This document shows, one piece after another, positions 14,481 to 22,763 of a stretch of DNA of 23,228 nt. Every line of letters starts with the position of its first letter. The stretch's first letter is position 1. Origin of the DNA: an uncultured Oscillospiraceae bacterium (GTDB taxonomy: Bacteria > Bacillota > Clostridia > Oscillospirales > Acutalibacteraceae). Below the pieces are notes generated by a model. It did not search any database. It saw only the letters and a program-made list of their open reading frames with translations, and was not told the origin of the DNA. The translations under genes were made by a program, and so were the position numbers. The DNA is taken from assembly GCA_910588935.1 (NCBI GenBank), contig CAJUSM010000045.1:1-23228 (forward strand), written 5' to 3'.

Positions 14481-15443
14481 TTAAGTGATGCCCTGGTCTT
14501 TCAGATAGAGCACATATTCCTCTAAGCACATATTTAATTCGTTCATCTTTTTGGCGTGTTCCGGCCCCACATAGCGGTAATGCCAGCTTTCGTTATCAAT
14601 ACCGGTAATTTCTACTTTATCAGAACGGTACCGCTGGACAAAGCCATATTCTGCCCCGTGTTGGCAGAGCCACTGGTAAGCAACAGTTTCCTCAAAGTTA
14701 TCGCTTACATCGTTTAAGTCAATCACCAAGCCAGTGTGGTGTTCGCTGTAACCGGGCCGTGCGATTGTACGAAGGGAAAGCTCCCTGGCTTCCTCTTCAG
14801 ACATATTGTCATCTCTCATATGATTTTCTATTTCCCTGCTGAGAATACGCTCCTGGTCCTCCACACTCCGGTAACCAGAGGCTATCCAGAACCACACGTT
14901 TTCCCTTTCCGCAGCCTCAATCATTGCGGAGAGATCTTGATATATCCGGTTGTCCACAGTCTCATCGTCTACAAAGGCCGGGGTAACCTGCCAGCTGTCG
15001 GGAATTGGAACTTCATCGTTGACCAGTACCAGCAAAGGGTCGGAAAGCTGCTGGTAATTTTCAAAGCTGCCTAAGGAGACAAGACTGCCGGTCCATTCCT
15101 GGCCGCCTTGCACCTCTTTCTGGCTTCTGGTCAGCTGAATATCTGCCATTGTTTCCTGAGCCGGATTCATGGCAATCTGTCCCGCGGACCAAATAGCGAT
15201 TGCTACAATTGCAATACAGAGCAAGGCGGCGGATATAATTACTACCGCGGCCCTTCGCTCAGAACCCTTCTGCGCTGGATGCTGGGCTTTCTCCTGGCCT
15301 TTTGGAAAGATATGATTGATTTCCCGGCTGGCCTTGCGTTGTTTCCCAGAGTTTTCTCGTTTGGCAAAGCCTTCCAGCCTGGTACGGGATCTGGGGATTG
15401 TGTTGCTCTCTCTCCAGCCATATTCATTTCTGTCATTAGTCAT
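14481..15443 (-). CDS. D-alanyl-D-alanine carboxypeptidase, VanY/M15B family, membrane-anchored
   Basis: 320 residues from ATG 15443, with AAAGGGTGAG upstream. A TTG nine codons earlier (15470) has no ribosome site. Residues 1-64 are a charged cytoplasmic tail, 65-89 a single transmembrane helix (VVIISAALLCIAIVAIAIWS), and the rest lies outside the cell. The zinc peptidase core is complete: SGYRS at 189-193, SEHHTGLVID at 233-242 (ligands His235, Asp242), and ESWHYRYVG at 285-293 (Glu285 catalytic, His288 ligand). It trims the last D-Ala from peptidoglycan stem peptides. No van resistance genes adjoin, so this is a housekeeping wall enzyme rather than a glycopeptide-resistance part. The long basic N-terminal tail is unusual. 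Confidence 0.92.
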   Translation of the reverse strand: MTNDRNEYGWRESNTIPRSRTRLEGFAKRENSGKQRKASREINHIFPKGQEKAQHPAQKGSERRAAVVIISAALLCIAIVAIAIWSAGQIAMNPAQETMADIQLTRSQKEVQGGQEWTGSLVSLGSFENYQQLSDPLLVLVNDEVPIPDSWQVTPAFVDDETVDNRIYQDLSAMIEAAERENVWFWIASGYRSVEDQERILSREIENHMRDDNMSEEEARELSLRTIARPGYSEHHTGLVIDLNDVSDNFEETVAYQWLCQHGAEYGFVQRYRSDKVEITGIDNESWHYRYVGPEHAKKMNELNMCLEEYVLYLKDQGIT

Positions 15444-15754
15444 TGTACTCACCCTTTCTGGTATTTTCAATGTCAGCTGCTGTCATAGGGCAAGAAGAGC
15501 GGGGCAGGCCTGTGGCAATTCACCCCAGATTCCCCTACAGCAAAAAGAATATGGCTTAACAAGAAAAGGCCGCGGACTTTACAAAGGGCTTATTTGAGAG
15601 TCGCGCAACGCTTTTTTGATATTATAATTGCTGTTGCCCAATATGTCAACAGAGATATTGTTAACTTTTGTCAGTTTGAATGCTAAAATAGATTACATAA
15701 AACAAGAAATAGATAACATAATCTAGCTTTTTTCACAAGAAAGGAGCCCTTGCG
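15444..15754. other. Divergent intergenic region with a long carboxypeptidase leader
   Basis: This 311-bp gap lies between two divergent genes. The minus-strand promoter sits at 15621-15649, leaving a leader of about 170 nt before the carboxypeptidase ATG. A CAATAT-N10-ATATTG inverted repeat (15639-15660) covers the -35 box of that promoter. For the plus-strand gene a possible TAAAAT -10 lies at about 15684-15689, with a poor -35. No riboswitch class was recognised in the leader. Confidence 0.5.
15621..15649 (-). promoter_or_regulatory. Promoter of the VanY-type carboxypeptidase gene
   Basis: Minus strand TTGACA (15644-15649), exactly 17 bp, TATAAT (15621-15626): a full consensus sigma-A promoter. 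Confidence 0.88.
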
Positions 15755-16405
15755 ATGAAAAAGGTGTTTATCTGCGGTCGAAAAGAGGAACGGGCCAACT
15801 ATGCCCAAGCTTTGGAACATTGTGGCCTCCAGCCGGTGTTTTCGGGTTTTCCGGCCGATTCAGAGAACTGCAGCGCGCTACTGCTTCCTGGCGGTGGCGA
15901 CTTGGATCCGGCGCTTTATCGGCAAGAAAACCAGGGGAGCCGGAATGTCGACCGTTCATTAGACGAGAAAGAATTGGAATTGGTAAGAAGCTTTTGCAAA
16001 AAAAATAAGCCGATTCTTGGCATATGCCGGGGTATGCAGGTGCTTAATGTAGCTTTTGGCGGCGACCTGGTTCAGGAGCTGCCCACAGCGTCTGCTCACT
16101 GTTGGGAGAAGGAAACAGGCGATAAACGCCACCGGATTCAGGCCCGGCCGAAAAGTTTTTTACATAAAATATATGGAAATGAATTTTTCGTGAATAGCGC
16201 CCATCACCAGGGAATTGGACAGCCAGCACAAGGCTTTCAAGTGGCGGCCTGGTCTAATGACGGGGTGGTAGAAGGGATGGAATGGACGGAAAGAAAAATT
16301 TTTGCTGTACAGTGGCATCCAGAGCGGATGACTCTGTTGCATTTACGTGAAGACATGGTAGACGGCATGGCGTTGTTCAGCTTTTTTGCGAAGCATATCA
16401 TTTAA
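15755..16405 (+). CDS. Class I glutamine amidotransferase, gamma-Glu-GABA hydrolase type (peptidase C26)
   Basis: 216 residues, with AAAGGAG before ATG 15755. The hydrolase triad of the C26 group is visible: nucleophile Cys91 in LGICRGMQVLNV (88-99), and His188 with Glu190 in QWHPE (186-190). An N-terminal LLLPGGGDLDP motif (42-52) and VNSAHHQGIG (146-155) match PuuD-like enzymes, which cut gamma-glutamyl bonds such as gamma-glutamyl-GABA in polyamine breakdown. It stands alone with no polyamine genes beside it, so the substrate is open. It is slightly shorter than E. coli PuuD. Confidence 0.9.
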   Translation: MKKVFICGRKEERANYAQALEHCGLQPVFSGFPADSENCSALLLPGGGDLDPALYRQENQGSRNVDRSLDEKELELVRSFCKKNKPILGICRGMQVLNVAFGGDLVQELPTASAHCWEKETGDKRHRIQARPKSFLHKIYGNEFFVNSAHHQGIGQPAQGFQVAAWSNDGVVEGMEWTERKIFAVQWHPERMTLLHLREDMVDGMALFSFFAKHII

Positions 16406-16452
16406 ATACCAAGAGCCTGTTGACTTTTTTAGAAAAAAGGGTATTTTTCTGA

Positions 16453-16481
16453 TTGACAACCAGTTCGACAGGTGCTATAAT
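16453..16481 (+). promoter_or_regulatory. Promoter of tRNA-Leu
   Basis: TTGACA (16453-16458), 17-bp spacer, TATAAT (16476-16481), both full consensus, 14 bp before the tRNA. Confidence 0.93.
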
Positions 16482-16495
16482 AGCAATGTTGAGTT

Positions 16496-16579
16496 GCGCG
16501 AGTGCTGGAACTGGCAGACAGGCACGTTTGAGGTGCGTGTGCCTTTGGCGTACGGGTTCAAGTCCCGTCTCGCGCACCA
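16496..16579 (+). tRNA. tRNA-Leu (anticodon GAG), CCA encoded
   Basis: 84 nt. The acceptor stem GCGCGAG (16496-16502) pairs fully with CTCGCGC (16569-16575), followed by A and an encoded CCA. The anticodon stem CACGT/GCGTG encloses a loop with GAG after TT. A long variable arm (GCC-TTT-GGC) marks a type II tRNA. The T arm is ACGGG-TTCAAGT-CCCGT. The class and GAG anticodon fit leucine, reading CUC and CUU codons. It is a single tRNA with its own promoter and terminator. Confidence 0.97.
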
Positions 16580-16620
16580 AAGAACCCCTTGGAATCCTGA
16601 GAGATTCCAAGGGGTTCTTT
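16579..16620 (+). terminator. Terminator directly after tRNA-Leu
   Basis: An 18-bp perfect stem (16579-16596 with 16603-16620) around a CTGAGA loop starts at the last A of the encoded CCA. The T-rich 3' arm (GGTTCTTTC) serves as the U-tract. Confidence 0.93.
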
Positions 16621-16775
16621 CTTGGCAGAGTTCACCTGAAAAATGCGTGGGTATATTTTTTCGGCCAAGCTATACTGTGCCAAAACATGCATTGGGGGTT
16701 TTCTTCCCCCTTGCCCATGTCAAAAGCACTGGAAAGCCCCATTTGGATTTATTACATTAAAAGAGGTTTCAGGAT

Positions 16776-17231
16776 ATGACTAAAATACTTTTCGTTTGCC
16801 ACGGCAACATCTGCCGCAGCCCTATGGCCGAGTTTATTATGAAAGATCTGGCGAAAAAGGGGAACGTTGCAGAGCGGCTACAGATTTGTTCTGCAGCGGT
16901 CAGTACAGAGGAGCTGGGGAACCCCATATATCCTCCTGCCCGGCAAACGCTGGCTAGGCATGGCATTGCGTGTAGCGGAAAGACAGCCCGGCAGATAACT
17001 TCTGAAGATTACGAGGCGTTTAACCTTCTGATTGGAATGGATAGGGGCAACCTTCAAAGAATGGAACATATTTGCGGTGGCGATCCTCAAAAAAAGATGC
17101 ATCGGCTGTTGGAGTATGCCGGCCGCCCAGAAGACGTAGCAGATCCTTGGTATACTAGAGATTTTGAGGCGGCTTGGCAGGACATCTCCCAAGGCTGTAT
17201 TGCCTTACTTCAAAGCTTACAATTAAAATGA
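16776..17231 (+). CDS. Low-molecular-weight protein tyrosine phosphatase
   Basis: 151 residues, typical for the family. The P-loop CHGNICRS at 8-15 gives nucleophile Cys8 and Arg14 in the CX5R motif, and DPWYTRDF at 123-130 gives the general acid Asp123. Bacterial members remove phosphate from tyrosine or arginine of proteins, often opposing a BY-kinase or McsB-type kinase; no kinase is nearby. It is followed 21 bp later by a Gfo/Idh/MocA gene, probably in one transcript. AGAGG at 16761-16765 is the likely but weakly placed ribosome site. Confidence 0.95.
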   Translation: MTKILFVCHGNICRSPMAEFIMKDLAKKGNVAERLQICSAAVSTEELGNPIYPPARQTLARHGIACSGKTARQITSEDYEAFNLLIGMDRGNLQRMEHICGGDPQKKMHRLLEYAGRPEDVADPWYTRDFEAAWQDISQGCIALLQSLQLK

Positions 17232-17252
17232 AAGAAAAGGAGCGGTTACAAT

Positions 17253-18347
17253 ATGATGAAATGGAAGGTTGCTCTTGTAGGATGCGGTGATATTGCCGGG
17301 AGTATCTACATCCCCCAAATGTCACGTTTCTCTAATGTGGAGCTGGTAGCGGTTTGCGATATCGTTCCAGAGCGGGCTCAAGAGTATGCCTAGCGTTTTC
17401 AGGTTCCCAGGTGGTCTCCCAATATTGACGAGATGCTGGCTAACTGCAATTTCGATATCCTTATGGACACCGCCTCTATTCCAGACCACCACGAGCTGAA
17501 TATGAAAGCCCTCCGGGCCGGTAAGCATCTTTATTCCCAAAAGCCGGTAGGCTTGACGGTAGATCAGGTAAATGAGCAGATTGCTGCGGCCCAGACCGCA
17601 GGAGTCAAATTTGCCGCTTCGCCTATTCATCCCTTGCGCCCAGATATCATAGATGTGAAAGAAATGATTGAAAGGGGAACAATTGGCAAAGTGACGATGG
17701 TTCGCGCTCATGCCGCCCATGGCGGCCCGGAGCATTTTCAATACCGCGCGGCAGACTGTGGCTGGTTTTTTCAGCCTGGCGCCGGCGCGCTTTACGATAT
17801 GGGAGTCCATGGACTTACCATGGCAGTCGCTGTTATGGGCCCGGCTAAAGAGGTCGCCTGTACAGCGGTGGTATCCCAGCCAGAACGAACTGTGCGCACA
17901 GGGACTTATGATGGCAAAAGGCTTCGAACAGATTATCTTCCTGACAATTACATTATTACTCTAAATTGGGGAAATGGGACCATTGGTGTAGTTGACGCTG
18001 GCTTTACCCAGCTGGCATCTACAGTTAATATGCTGGAAGTTTACGGTACAAAGGGTACTTTAACGATTTTGGGTCAAGTCAAAATCGGGGAAGGCGACGG
18101 AGTGAGATTGTATCTGGACAGCCCGGAGCTGAAGGTGCGGGGCTGGCTGGAGCCATTGTCTCAAGATAGGGCGCCTCGGGCGGAGTTCCAGCAGTGCGAG
18201 TGTTTGCTGGACTTAATTCACGCCATTGAAACCGATACTCACCCAACACTGGACCCTCGGATTGCCCGGCATGTGGTGGATATTATGTGTACAATTCCTC
18301 GGGCAATCCAGGAGAAACGAACACTGCCTTTAAGCACTGATTTCTAA
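17253..18347 (+). pseudogene. Gfo/Idh/MocA family oxidoreductase interrupted by one in-frame TAG
   Basis: AAAGGAGCGG precedes two adjacent ATGs (17253 and 17256). The frame reads MMKWKVALVGCGDIAGSIYI, a normal NAD(P)-binding Rossmann start with GxGxxA-type loop, then VAVCDIVPERAQEYA, then TAG at 17391-17393. It continues in the same frame as RFQVPRWSPNIDEM through to 18347, 364 codons in total and the usual family length. Later parts include AGKHLYSQKPVGLTVDQVNE, the EKP-like catalytic region (here QKP), and a C-terminal beta-sheet domain. Such enzymes oxidise or reduce sugars and cyclitols. Everything but the amber codon looks maintained, so it is a recent nonsense mutation, an assembly error, or a read-through gene. 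An internal ATG at 17433 would give a protein without the nucleotide-binding fold. Confidence 0.82.
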
Positions 18348-18350
18348 ATA

Positions 18351-18389
18351 AAAATGCAGCGGTGCTTTTGAGAGAGCCGTGCATTTTTT
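18351..18389 (+). terminator. Rho-independent terminator after the oxidoreductase
   Basis: AAAATGCA (18351-18358) pairs with TGCATTTT (18380-18387), with an inner CGG/CCG. Six T run through 18384-18389, four of them inside the 3' arm. Confidence 0.8.
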
Positions 18390-18485
18390 GTAGTAACATT
18401 ACAAAGAGTTCATCTCAAATGCGGCTGCAATGCTTTCTTTTTTTATAGACTTTGTTCTGAAACTGTTTCCACTTTTCCATATGGC

Positions 18486-18519
18486 TTGTTTGTCCACCCA
18501 AAATGTGGTATAGTATAAG
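18486..18519 (+). promoter_or_regulatory. Promoter of the second MATE transporter gene
   Basis: Two overlapping readings are possible: TTGTTT (18486-18491)-17 bp-TATAGT (18509-18514), or TTGTCC (18490-18495)-18 bp-TATAAG (18514-18519). Either places the start just upstream of the ribosome site. The rest of the gap from 18390 shows no other clear signal. Confidence 0.6.
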
Positions 18520-18551
18520 AATATCTTAATGATTGAAAGGAAGCGTTTTGT

Positions 18552-19937
18552 GTGAAATTCAACCTTAGGCCCTTCCGGCGGCGAAGTTCCTACGAGATCA
18601 ACATGACAGAAGGTCCGCTGCTGCGAAAGCTGGTTCAGTTTTCTGTGCCCTTGGCCATATCGGGTATATTGCAGTTGTTGTTTAACGCGGCAGATATTGT
18701 AGTGGTGGGCCGCTTTGCCGGTAGCCACTCGCTGGCTGCCGTGGGCTCTACTGGCGCGCTTAATATGCTAATTATTAACCTGTTTATGGGCCTCTCTATT
18801 GGAGTCAATGTGTTGGCAGCCCGATTTTATGGGGCGGGCCGGGGCCGCGACCTTCATGAAACAGTACATACTGCAGTGCTGATTGCAGCGATCAGCGGCT
18901 TTGTACTCATCTTTTTGGGAATTGGACTCTCCAGACCCCTTCTGCAGATGATGGATACGCCTGTGGATGTCATTGACCATTCTGTATTATATATGCGCAT
19001 TATTTTCGCGGGAATGCCAGCCTGCATGCTCTACAATTTCGGGTCAGCAATTTTAAGAGCAGTGGGAGATACCCAACGCCCTTTGTATTTTCTCCTCACA
19101 GCCGGTATCATCAATGTGCTGCTGAACCTATTTTTTGTTATTGTCCTACATATGGGTGTAGCTGGGGTAGCCTTGGCCACGGTAATCTCTCAGTGTGTTT
19201 CAGCTGCATTGGTTATTCTTTGCTTAACCCGCAGCGAAGGGCCATATAGGCTAAACCTGAAAGAGCTAAAAATTTATGGCCCTAAGCTGAAGGATATGAC
19301 ACGCATCGGTATTCCGGCTGGTATTCAGAGCAGTATGTTTTCTATTTCTAATGTTCTGATCCAGTCCACGATTAACTCTTTCGGCTCTGTGGCCATGGCA
19401 GGCAGTACAGCGGCTGGAAATATTGAGGGTTTCCTCTTTACCTCTTTAGATGCTTTTACTCAAGGCTCCCAAAGCTTTGTAGGGCAGAACTACGGTGCAA
19501 AAAAGATGGACCGAGTAAAAAGAATTATTGGCATTTGTGTTGGGCTGGTAACCGCCTTAGGCCTGGTTTTAGGGGTGTCTGCCTATTTAGCTGCCGATCC
19601 GCTATTGGGTATTTATTCTTCCGACCCGGCTGTTATTGAGTATGGCAAGCAGCGGATGCTAATCAACGCTGTTTTCTACTTTACCATTGGCCCCATGGGT
19701 ATATTTGTAGGGGGAATGCGGGGCATGGGTTATTCCATTCTGCCCATGGTAGATACGATTTTTGGAACTTGCGTCCTGCGGGTTCTCTGGGTATATACAG
19801 TGTTTGTCATTTGGCCTTCCTGGCTGGTGCTGTTTGCTTCTTATCCGGTTTCCTGGGCCCTTACAGGAGTTTTGGCGGGTGTATCCTATATAATAGTTCA
19901 GAAAAAGGCAGCGAAACGCTTAGAAGGGGGAGTATAG
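18552..19937 (+). CDS. MATE family efflux transporter
   Basis: 461 residues starting at GTG 18552, with GAAAGGAAG about 10 bp upstream. It has a short cytoplasmic start and then MTEGPLLRKLVQFSVPLAIS, the usual opening of Clostridial MATE proteins, followed by AADIVVVGRFAGSHSLAAVG in helix 2 and about 12 membrane segments in two repeats (second beginning near MTRIGIPAGIQSSMFSISNV). It probably exports cationic or drug-like compounds with Na+ or H+. It differs clearly from the MATE protein at the left end, so they are not a recent duplication. No regulator adjoins it. Confidence 0.95.
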   Translation: MKFNLRPFRRRSSYEINMTEGPLLRKLVQFSVPLAISGILQLLFNAADIVVVGRFAGSHSLAAVGSTGALNMLIINLFMGLSIGVNVLAARFYGAGRGRDLHETVHTAVLIAAISGFVLIFLGIGLSRPLLQMMDTPVDVIDHSVLYMRIIFAGMPACMLYNFGSAILRAVGDTQRPLYFLLTAGIINVLLNLFFVIVLHMGVAGVALATVISQCVSAALVILCLTRSEGPYRLNLKELKIYGPKLKDMTRIGIPAGIQSSMFSISNVLIQSTINSFGSVAMAGSTAAGNIEGFLFTSLDAFTQGSQSFVGQNYGAKKMDRVKRIIGICVGLVTALGLVLGVSAYLAADPLLGIYSSDPAVIEYGKQRMLINAVFYFTIGPMGIFVGGMRGMGYSILPMVDTIFGTCVLRVLWVYTVFVIWPSWLVLFASYPVSWALTGVLAGVSYIIVQKKAAKRLEGGV

Positions 19938-20018
19938 CCTGTAACTACCCCTAAAACAGTGCCGCGGCCGGGAACAGGCAAGGAATGCTGGGGTGGGCTG
20001 CTTACCCAAAGGGCCTAC

Positions 20019-20047
20019 TTGCTTTTTGAGAGGATATGTGCTATACT
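20019..20047 (+). promoter_or_regulatory. Promoter of the CNNM-dapL transcript
   Basis: TTGCTT (20019-20024), 17-bp spacer, TATACT (20042-20047), about 40 bp before the gene start. Confidence 0.65.
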
Positions 20048-20088
20048 AACCGAAAAATATATAAGTAAAGGTGTTGGTTTTTCCCACT

Positions 20089-21354
20089 ATGGACAGTCAC
20101 AGTACCACATTGATTATCGTACTCATTGCACTGATCGCTCTTTCGGCTTTTTTTTCAGCTACGGAAACCGCTTTTTCTTCTTTAAACCGTATCCGGCTGA
20201 AAAACTTAGCCTCTGGCGGCAACAAGCGGGCACAGCTGGCCTATGCTCTTTCCGAAAACTACGATGAGCTGCTTTCTACCATCTTGGTGGGCAATAACTT
20301 GGTGAATATCGCTTCTACTACAATCTCTACGGTTCTCTTTGTCCAAGCCTTAGGCGGAAATGCCGGCCCTACAGTTTCCACTGTGGTTATGACCGTGGTG
20401 GTACTGGTTTTTGGCGAGGTTTCACCCAAAAGCATGGCCAAAGAACATGCGGAAGCTTTCGCAATGTTCTCGGCTCCCTTTATCCGGGTGCTGATCGTTC
20501 TGCTTAAGCCGGTAAACTTTTTGTTTAGCCAGCTAAAGAAGGGCCTGAGTAAGCTGCTGCGCTCCAGCCCTAACCATTCTGTTACCGACAGTGAGCTTCT
20601 CACCATTGTAGAAGAGGCGGAACAGGAGGGGGGCATAGGAAAGAGTGAGAGTGATATGCTCCGGAATGTCATTGAGTTTGATGATATCCAAGCCATCGAG
20701 ATTATGACGCCGCGAGTGGATGTGGAAGCCGTGCCTAAAGAAGCGGAAGAAGAAGAAATTGCCCAGGTGTTTCGGGAGACTGGCTATTCCCGTTTGCCGG
20801 TATATGACGAGACCATTGATAGCATTATCGGGGTGATTCACGAAAAGGACTTTTTCGGCAGTTTGCCCGGAACCAAACGGGACATTCCCGCTATGCTCAA
20901 GCCTGCGGAGTTTATTCCGCCTTCTATGAAAATATCTGATCTGCTTAAGCTTCTGCAGCAGAAGAAATTGCATATGGCCGTTATTATTGACGAATTTGGC
21001 GGCACAGAAGGTATTGTAACGCTCGAAGACGTAATTGAAGAGCTGGTAGGCGAGATTTGGGATGAGCACGACGATGTAGTTCAGGAGGGAATTCTCCCTT
21101 TAAGCGAGGGGTTCTACCGGGTATACGGGTCCGCCAGCCCCGACGATTTGTTCCAGGCGTTGCATGTCGATTGTGAGACGGACGCCTCTACTGTAAATGG
21201 CTGGATTGCCCAGCGGCTGGATCGGATTCCTCAGACCGGCGACACCTTCCAGTTTCAGGACATCAGCTTTTTGGTGACAAAGGCGGCGAACAATCGGGCA
21301 GAGGAGATTCGGGTAAAACTTCCCCCTAAAACTGTGGAGGCTGAGAAGAAATAG
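20089..21354 (+). CDS. CNNM/CBS-domain membrane protein (HlyC/CorC, UPF0053 family)
   Basis: 421 residues from ATG 20089. GTG 20071 and TTG 20074 are in frame, and the AAAGGTG at 20067 is far from the ATG and too close to the others, so the start is uncertain. I chose the ATG because MDSHSTTLIIVLIALIALSA matches the family's usual beginning. Order: DUF21/CNNM domain (about 1-180) with FFSATETAFSSLNRIRLKN and GEVSPKSMAKEHAE, a pair of CBS domains (about 200-330; IMTPRVDVEAVP, then IDEFGGTEGIVTLEDVIEEL), and a C-terminal CorC_HlyC domain. Members are linked to Mg2+ or Co2+ efflux, regulated by nucleotide binding at the CBS pair. dapL follows after 17 bp. Confidence 0.94.
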   Translation: MDSHSTTLIIVLIALIALSAFFSATETAFSSLNRIRLKNLASGGNKRAQLAYALSENYDELLSTILVGNNLVNIASTTISTVLFVQALGGNAGPTVSTVVMTVVVLVFGEVSPKSMAKEHAEAFAMFSAPFIRVLIVLLKPVNFLFSQLKKGLSKLLRSSPNHSVTDSELLTIVEEAEQEGGIGKSESDMLRNVIEFDDIQAIEIMTPRVDVEAVPKEAEEEEIAQVFRETGYSRLPVYDETIDSIIGVIHEKDFFGSLPGTKRDIPAMLKPAEFIPPSMKISDLLKLLQQKKLHMAVIIDEFGGTEGIVTLEDVIEELVGEIWDEHDDVVQEGILPLSEGFYRVYGSASPDDLFQALHVDCETDASTVNGWIAQRLDRIPQTGDTFQFQDISFLVTKAANNRAEEIRVKLPPKTVEAEKK

Positions 21355-21371
21355 AAAGGAATGACCTGTAC

Positions 21372-22547
21372 ATGAAGCTCAATTGTAATTTTCAGAACTT
21401 GGAGCAGAGCTATTTGTTTGTAACCATTGCAAAAAAAGTAAATGCCTATACTGCCGCCCACCCGGAAAATGATCTAATTCGCATGGGCATAGGTGATGTT
21501 ACCCTGCCACTGGCTCCTGCTGTAATCAACGCTATGCACATAGCTACCGATGAAATGGCGGCAAAAGCAACCTTTCGGGGCTATTCACCAGACAGCAGCG
21601 GATACCCCTTTTTACGCCAAGCAATCGCTGGATATTATGGCAGCTTTGGCGTAAGCTTGGAGCCGGAAGAAGTTTTTGTAGGCGATGGTGCTAAGAGCGA
21701 TGTGGGAAATATCGTAGATATTTTTGGTGATGAGAACACGGTGCTGATCCCAGATCCCGTTTACCCTGTCTATGTGGATACCAATATTATGGCAGGCAGG
21801 CAAATCGTATATGCCGATGCCAATATGAATAACGGCTTTTTGCCTATGCCCAACGAAAACCAGCCAGCAGACATTATTTATATCTGCTCTCCCAACAATC
21901 CCACTGGGGCAGTATATAATAAGGAGCAGCTTACTGCATGGGTAGACTATGCGCTGGACCAGAACGCCGTTATCCTTTTCGATGCTGCCTATGAATGTTT
22001 TGTGAGCCATGGCCTGCCCAGAAGTATTTTCTCTATCCCTGGGGCGGAGCGCTGTGCCATTGAGTTTGGCTCTCTTTCTAAAACCGCTGGCTTTACTGGC
22101 TTGCGCTGTGGCTATACGGTAATTAAGAAGGAGCTGGAGTTTGGCGGAATCTCAGTGGCAAAGCTGTGGGAGCGCCGCCAAGGCAGCAAGTTTAATGGTG
22201 TGAGCTACATAACCCAAAGAGCGGCAGAGGCTGTGTTTACGCCGGAAGGGCAGAAACAAATCCGGGAAAATATTGCTTATTATAAGAGCAATGCTCAGGT
22301 AATGGTAGAGGCCATGAGGGAGATGGGTCTTTGGTTTACTGGGGGCGAAAATTCTCCTTATGTTTGGTTTCAGTGCCCAAATGGGATGAGTGGTTGGGAA
22401 TATTTTGACTATCTACTCAACGAAAAGGAAATTGTGGGCACGCCAGGAGAAGGATTTGGCAAAAATGGCGCAGGCTGTATGCGGCTAAGTGCCTTTGGAG
22501 ATGGCGAAAAAACCCGGGAAGCGATGGCGCGGCTCAAAAAAGGCTAA
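21372..22547 (+). CDS. dapL: LL-diaminopimelate aminotransferase
   Basis: 391 residues, AAAGGAATG upstream of ATG 21372. It is a class I PLP aminotransferase that converts tetrahydrodipicolinate directly to LL-diaminopimelate with glutamate as donor, the short lysine and peptidoglycan route found in some Clostridia. Seen: the DapL-type N-terminus LEQSYLFVTIAKKVNAYTAA, SPNNPTGA at 173-180, DAAYECF at 204-210 with the PLP-binding Asp204 and Tyr207, the Schiff-base Lys237 in SLSKTAGFTG, and C-terminal MRLSAFG with substrate Arg. It is probably co-transcribed with the CNNM gene and ends at a strong terminator. Confidence 0.95.
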   Translation: MKLNCNFQNLEQSYLFVTIAKKVNAYTAAHPENDLIRMGIGDVTLPLAPAVINAMHIATDEMAAKATFRGYSPDSSGYPFLRQAIAGYYGSFGVSLEPEEVFVGDGAKSDVGNIVDIFGDENTVLIPDPVYPVYVDTNIMAGRQIVYADANMNNGFLPMPNENQPADIIYICSPNNPTGAVYNKEQLTAWVDYALDQNAVILFDAAYECFVSHGLPRSIFSIPGAERCAIEFGSLSKTAGFTGLRCGYTVIKKELEFGGISVAKLWERRQGSKFNGVSYITQRAAEAVFTPEGQKQIRENIAYYKSNAQVMVEAMREMGLWFTGGENSPYVWFQCPNGMSGWEYFDYLLNEKEIVGTPGEGFGKNGAGCMRLSAFGDGEKTREAMARLKKG

Positions 22548-22578
22548 CCCGCTCTTTGGGGGTACTTATAAGAATAAT

Positions 22579-22625
22579 AAAGGGATGGCTGTGGTTTCTA
22601 GCCCACAGCCATCCCTTTCCATTTT
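22579..22625 (+). terminator. Rho-independent terminator after dapL
   Basis: A 16-bp perfect stem (AAAGGGATGGCTGTGG, 22579-22594, with its complement 22603-22618) is followed by CCATTTT. Confidence 0.93.
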
Positions 22626-22705
22626 AATGCCTTTAGGCGGTTGAGCCGAAGGCGAAACAAAAAACCCCCCGCTATGCGGGAGGGAAAGAAAAGTTATACA
22701 AAAAA

Positions 22706-22757
22706 GCTCCTTTCAGGTACAATAAGAGTGTTCAAGTCTATTGTCCCGGAAAGGAGC
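22706..22757 (+). promoter_or_regulatory. Leader hairpin that buries the tnpA ribosome site
   Basis: GCTCCTTTC-a-GG-t-ACAATA (22706-22724) pairs with TATTGT-c-CC-g-GAAAGGAGC (22739-22757), 17 pairs and two mismatches around a 14-nt loop. The 3' arm is the GGAAAGGAG ribosome site of tnpA (ATG 22764). Translation repression by a leader stem is known for IS200. Confidence 0.85.
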
Positions 22758-22763
22758 AAATGT

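Noticed and set aside
16496..16620. tRNA-Leu as an integration (att) site
   Set aside because: No integrase, no repeated copy of the tRNA 3' end, and the flanking genes are housekeeping.
16386..16760. 124-codon frame reading through the tRNA-Leu region
   Set aside because: It overlaps the tRNA, its promoter and its terminator, so it cannot be a real protein gene.
17391..17393. Amber recoding (pyrrolysine or a genome-wide TAG reassignment)
   Set aside because: Several nearby genes end in TAG at the expected family length, and no pyrrolysine gene or suppressor tRNA is in the window.
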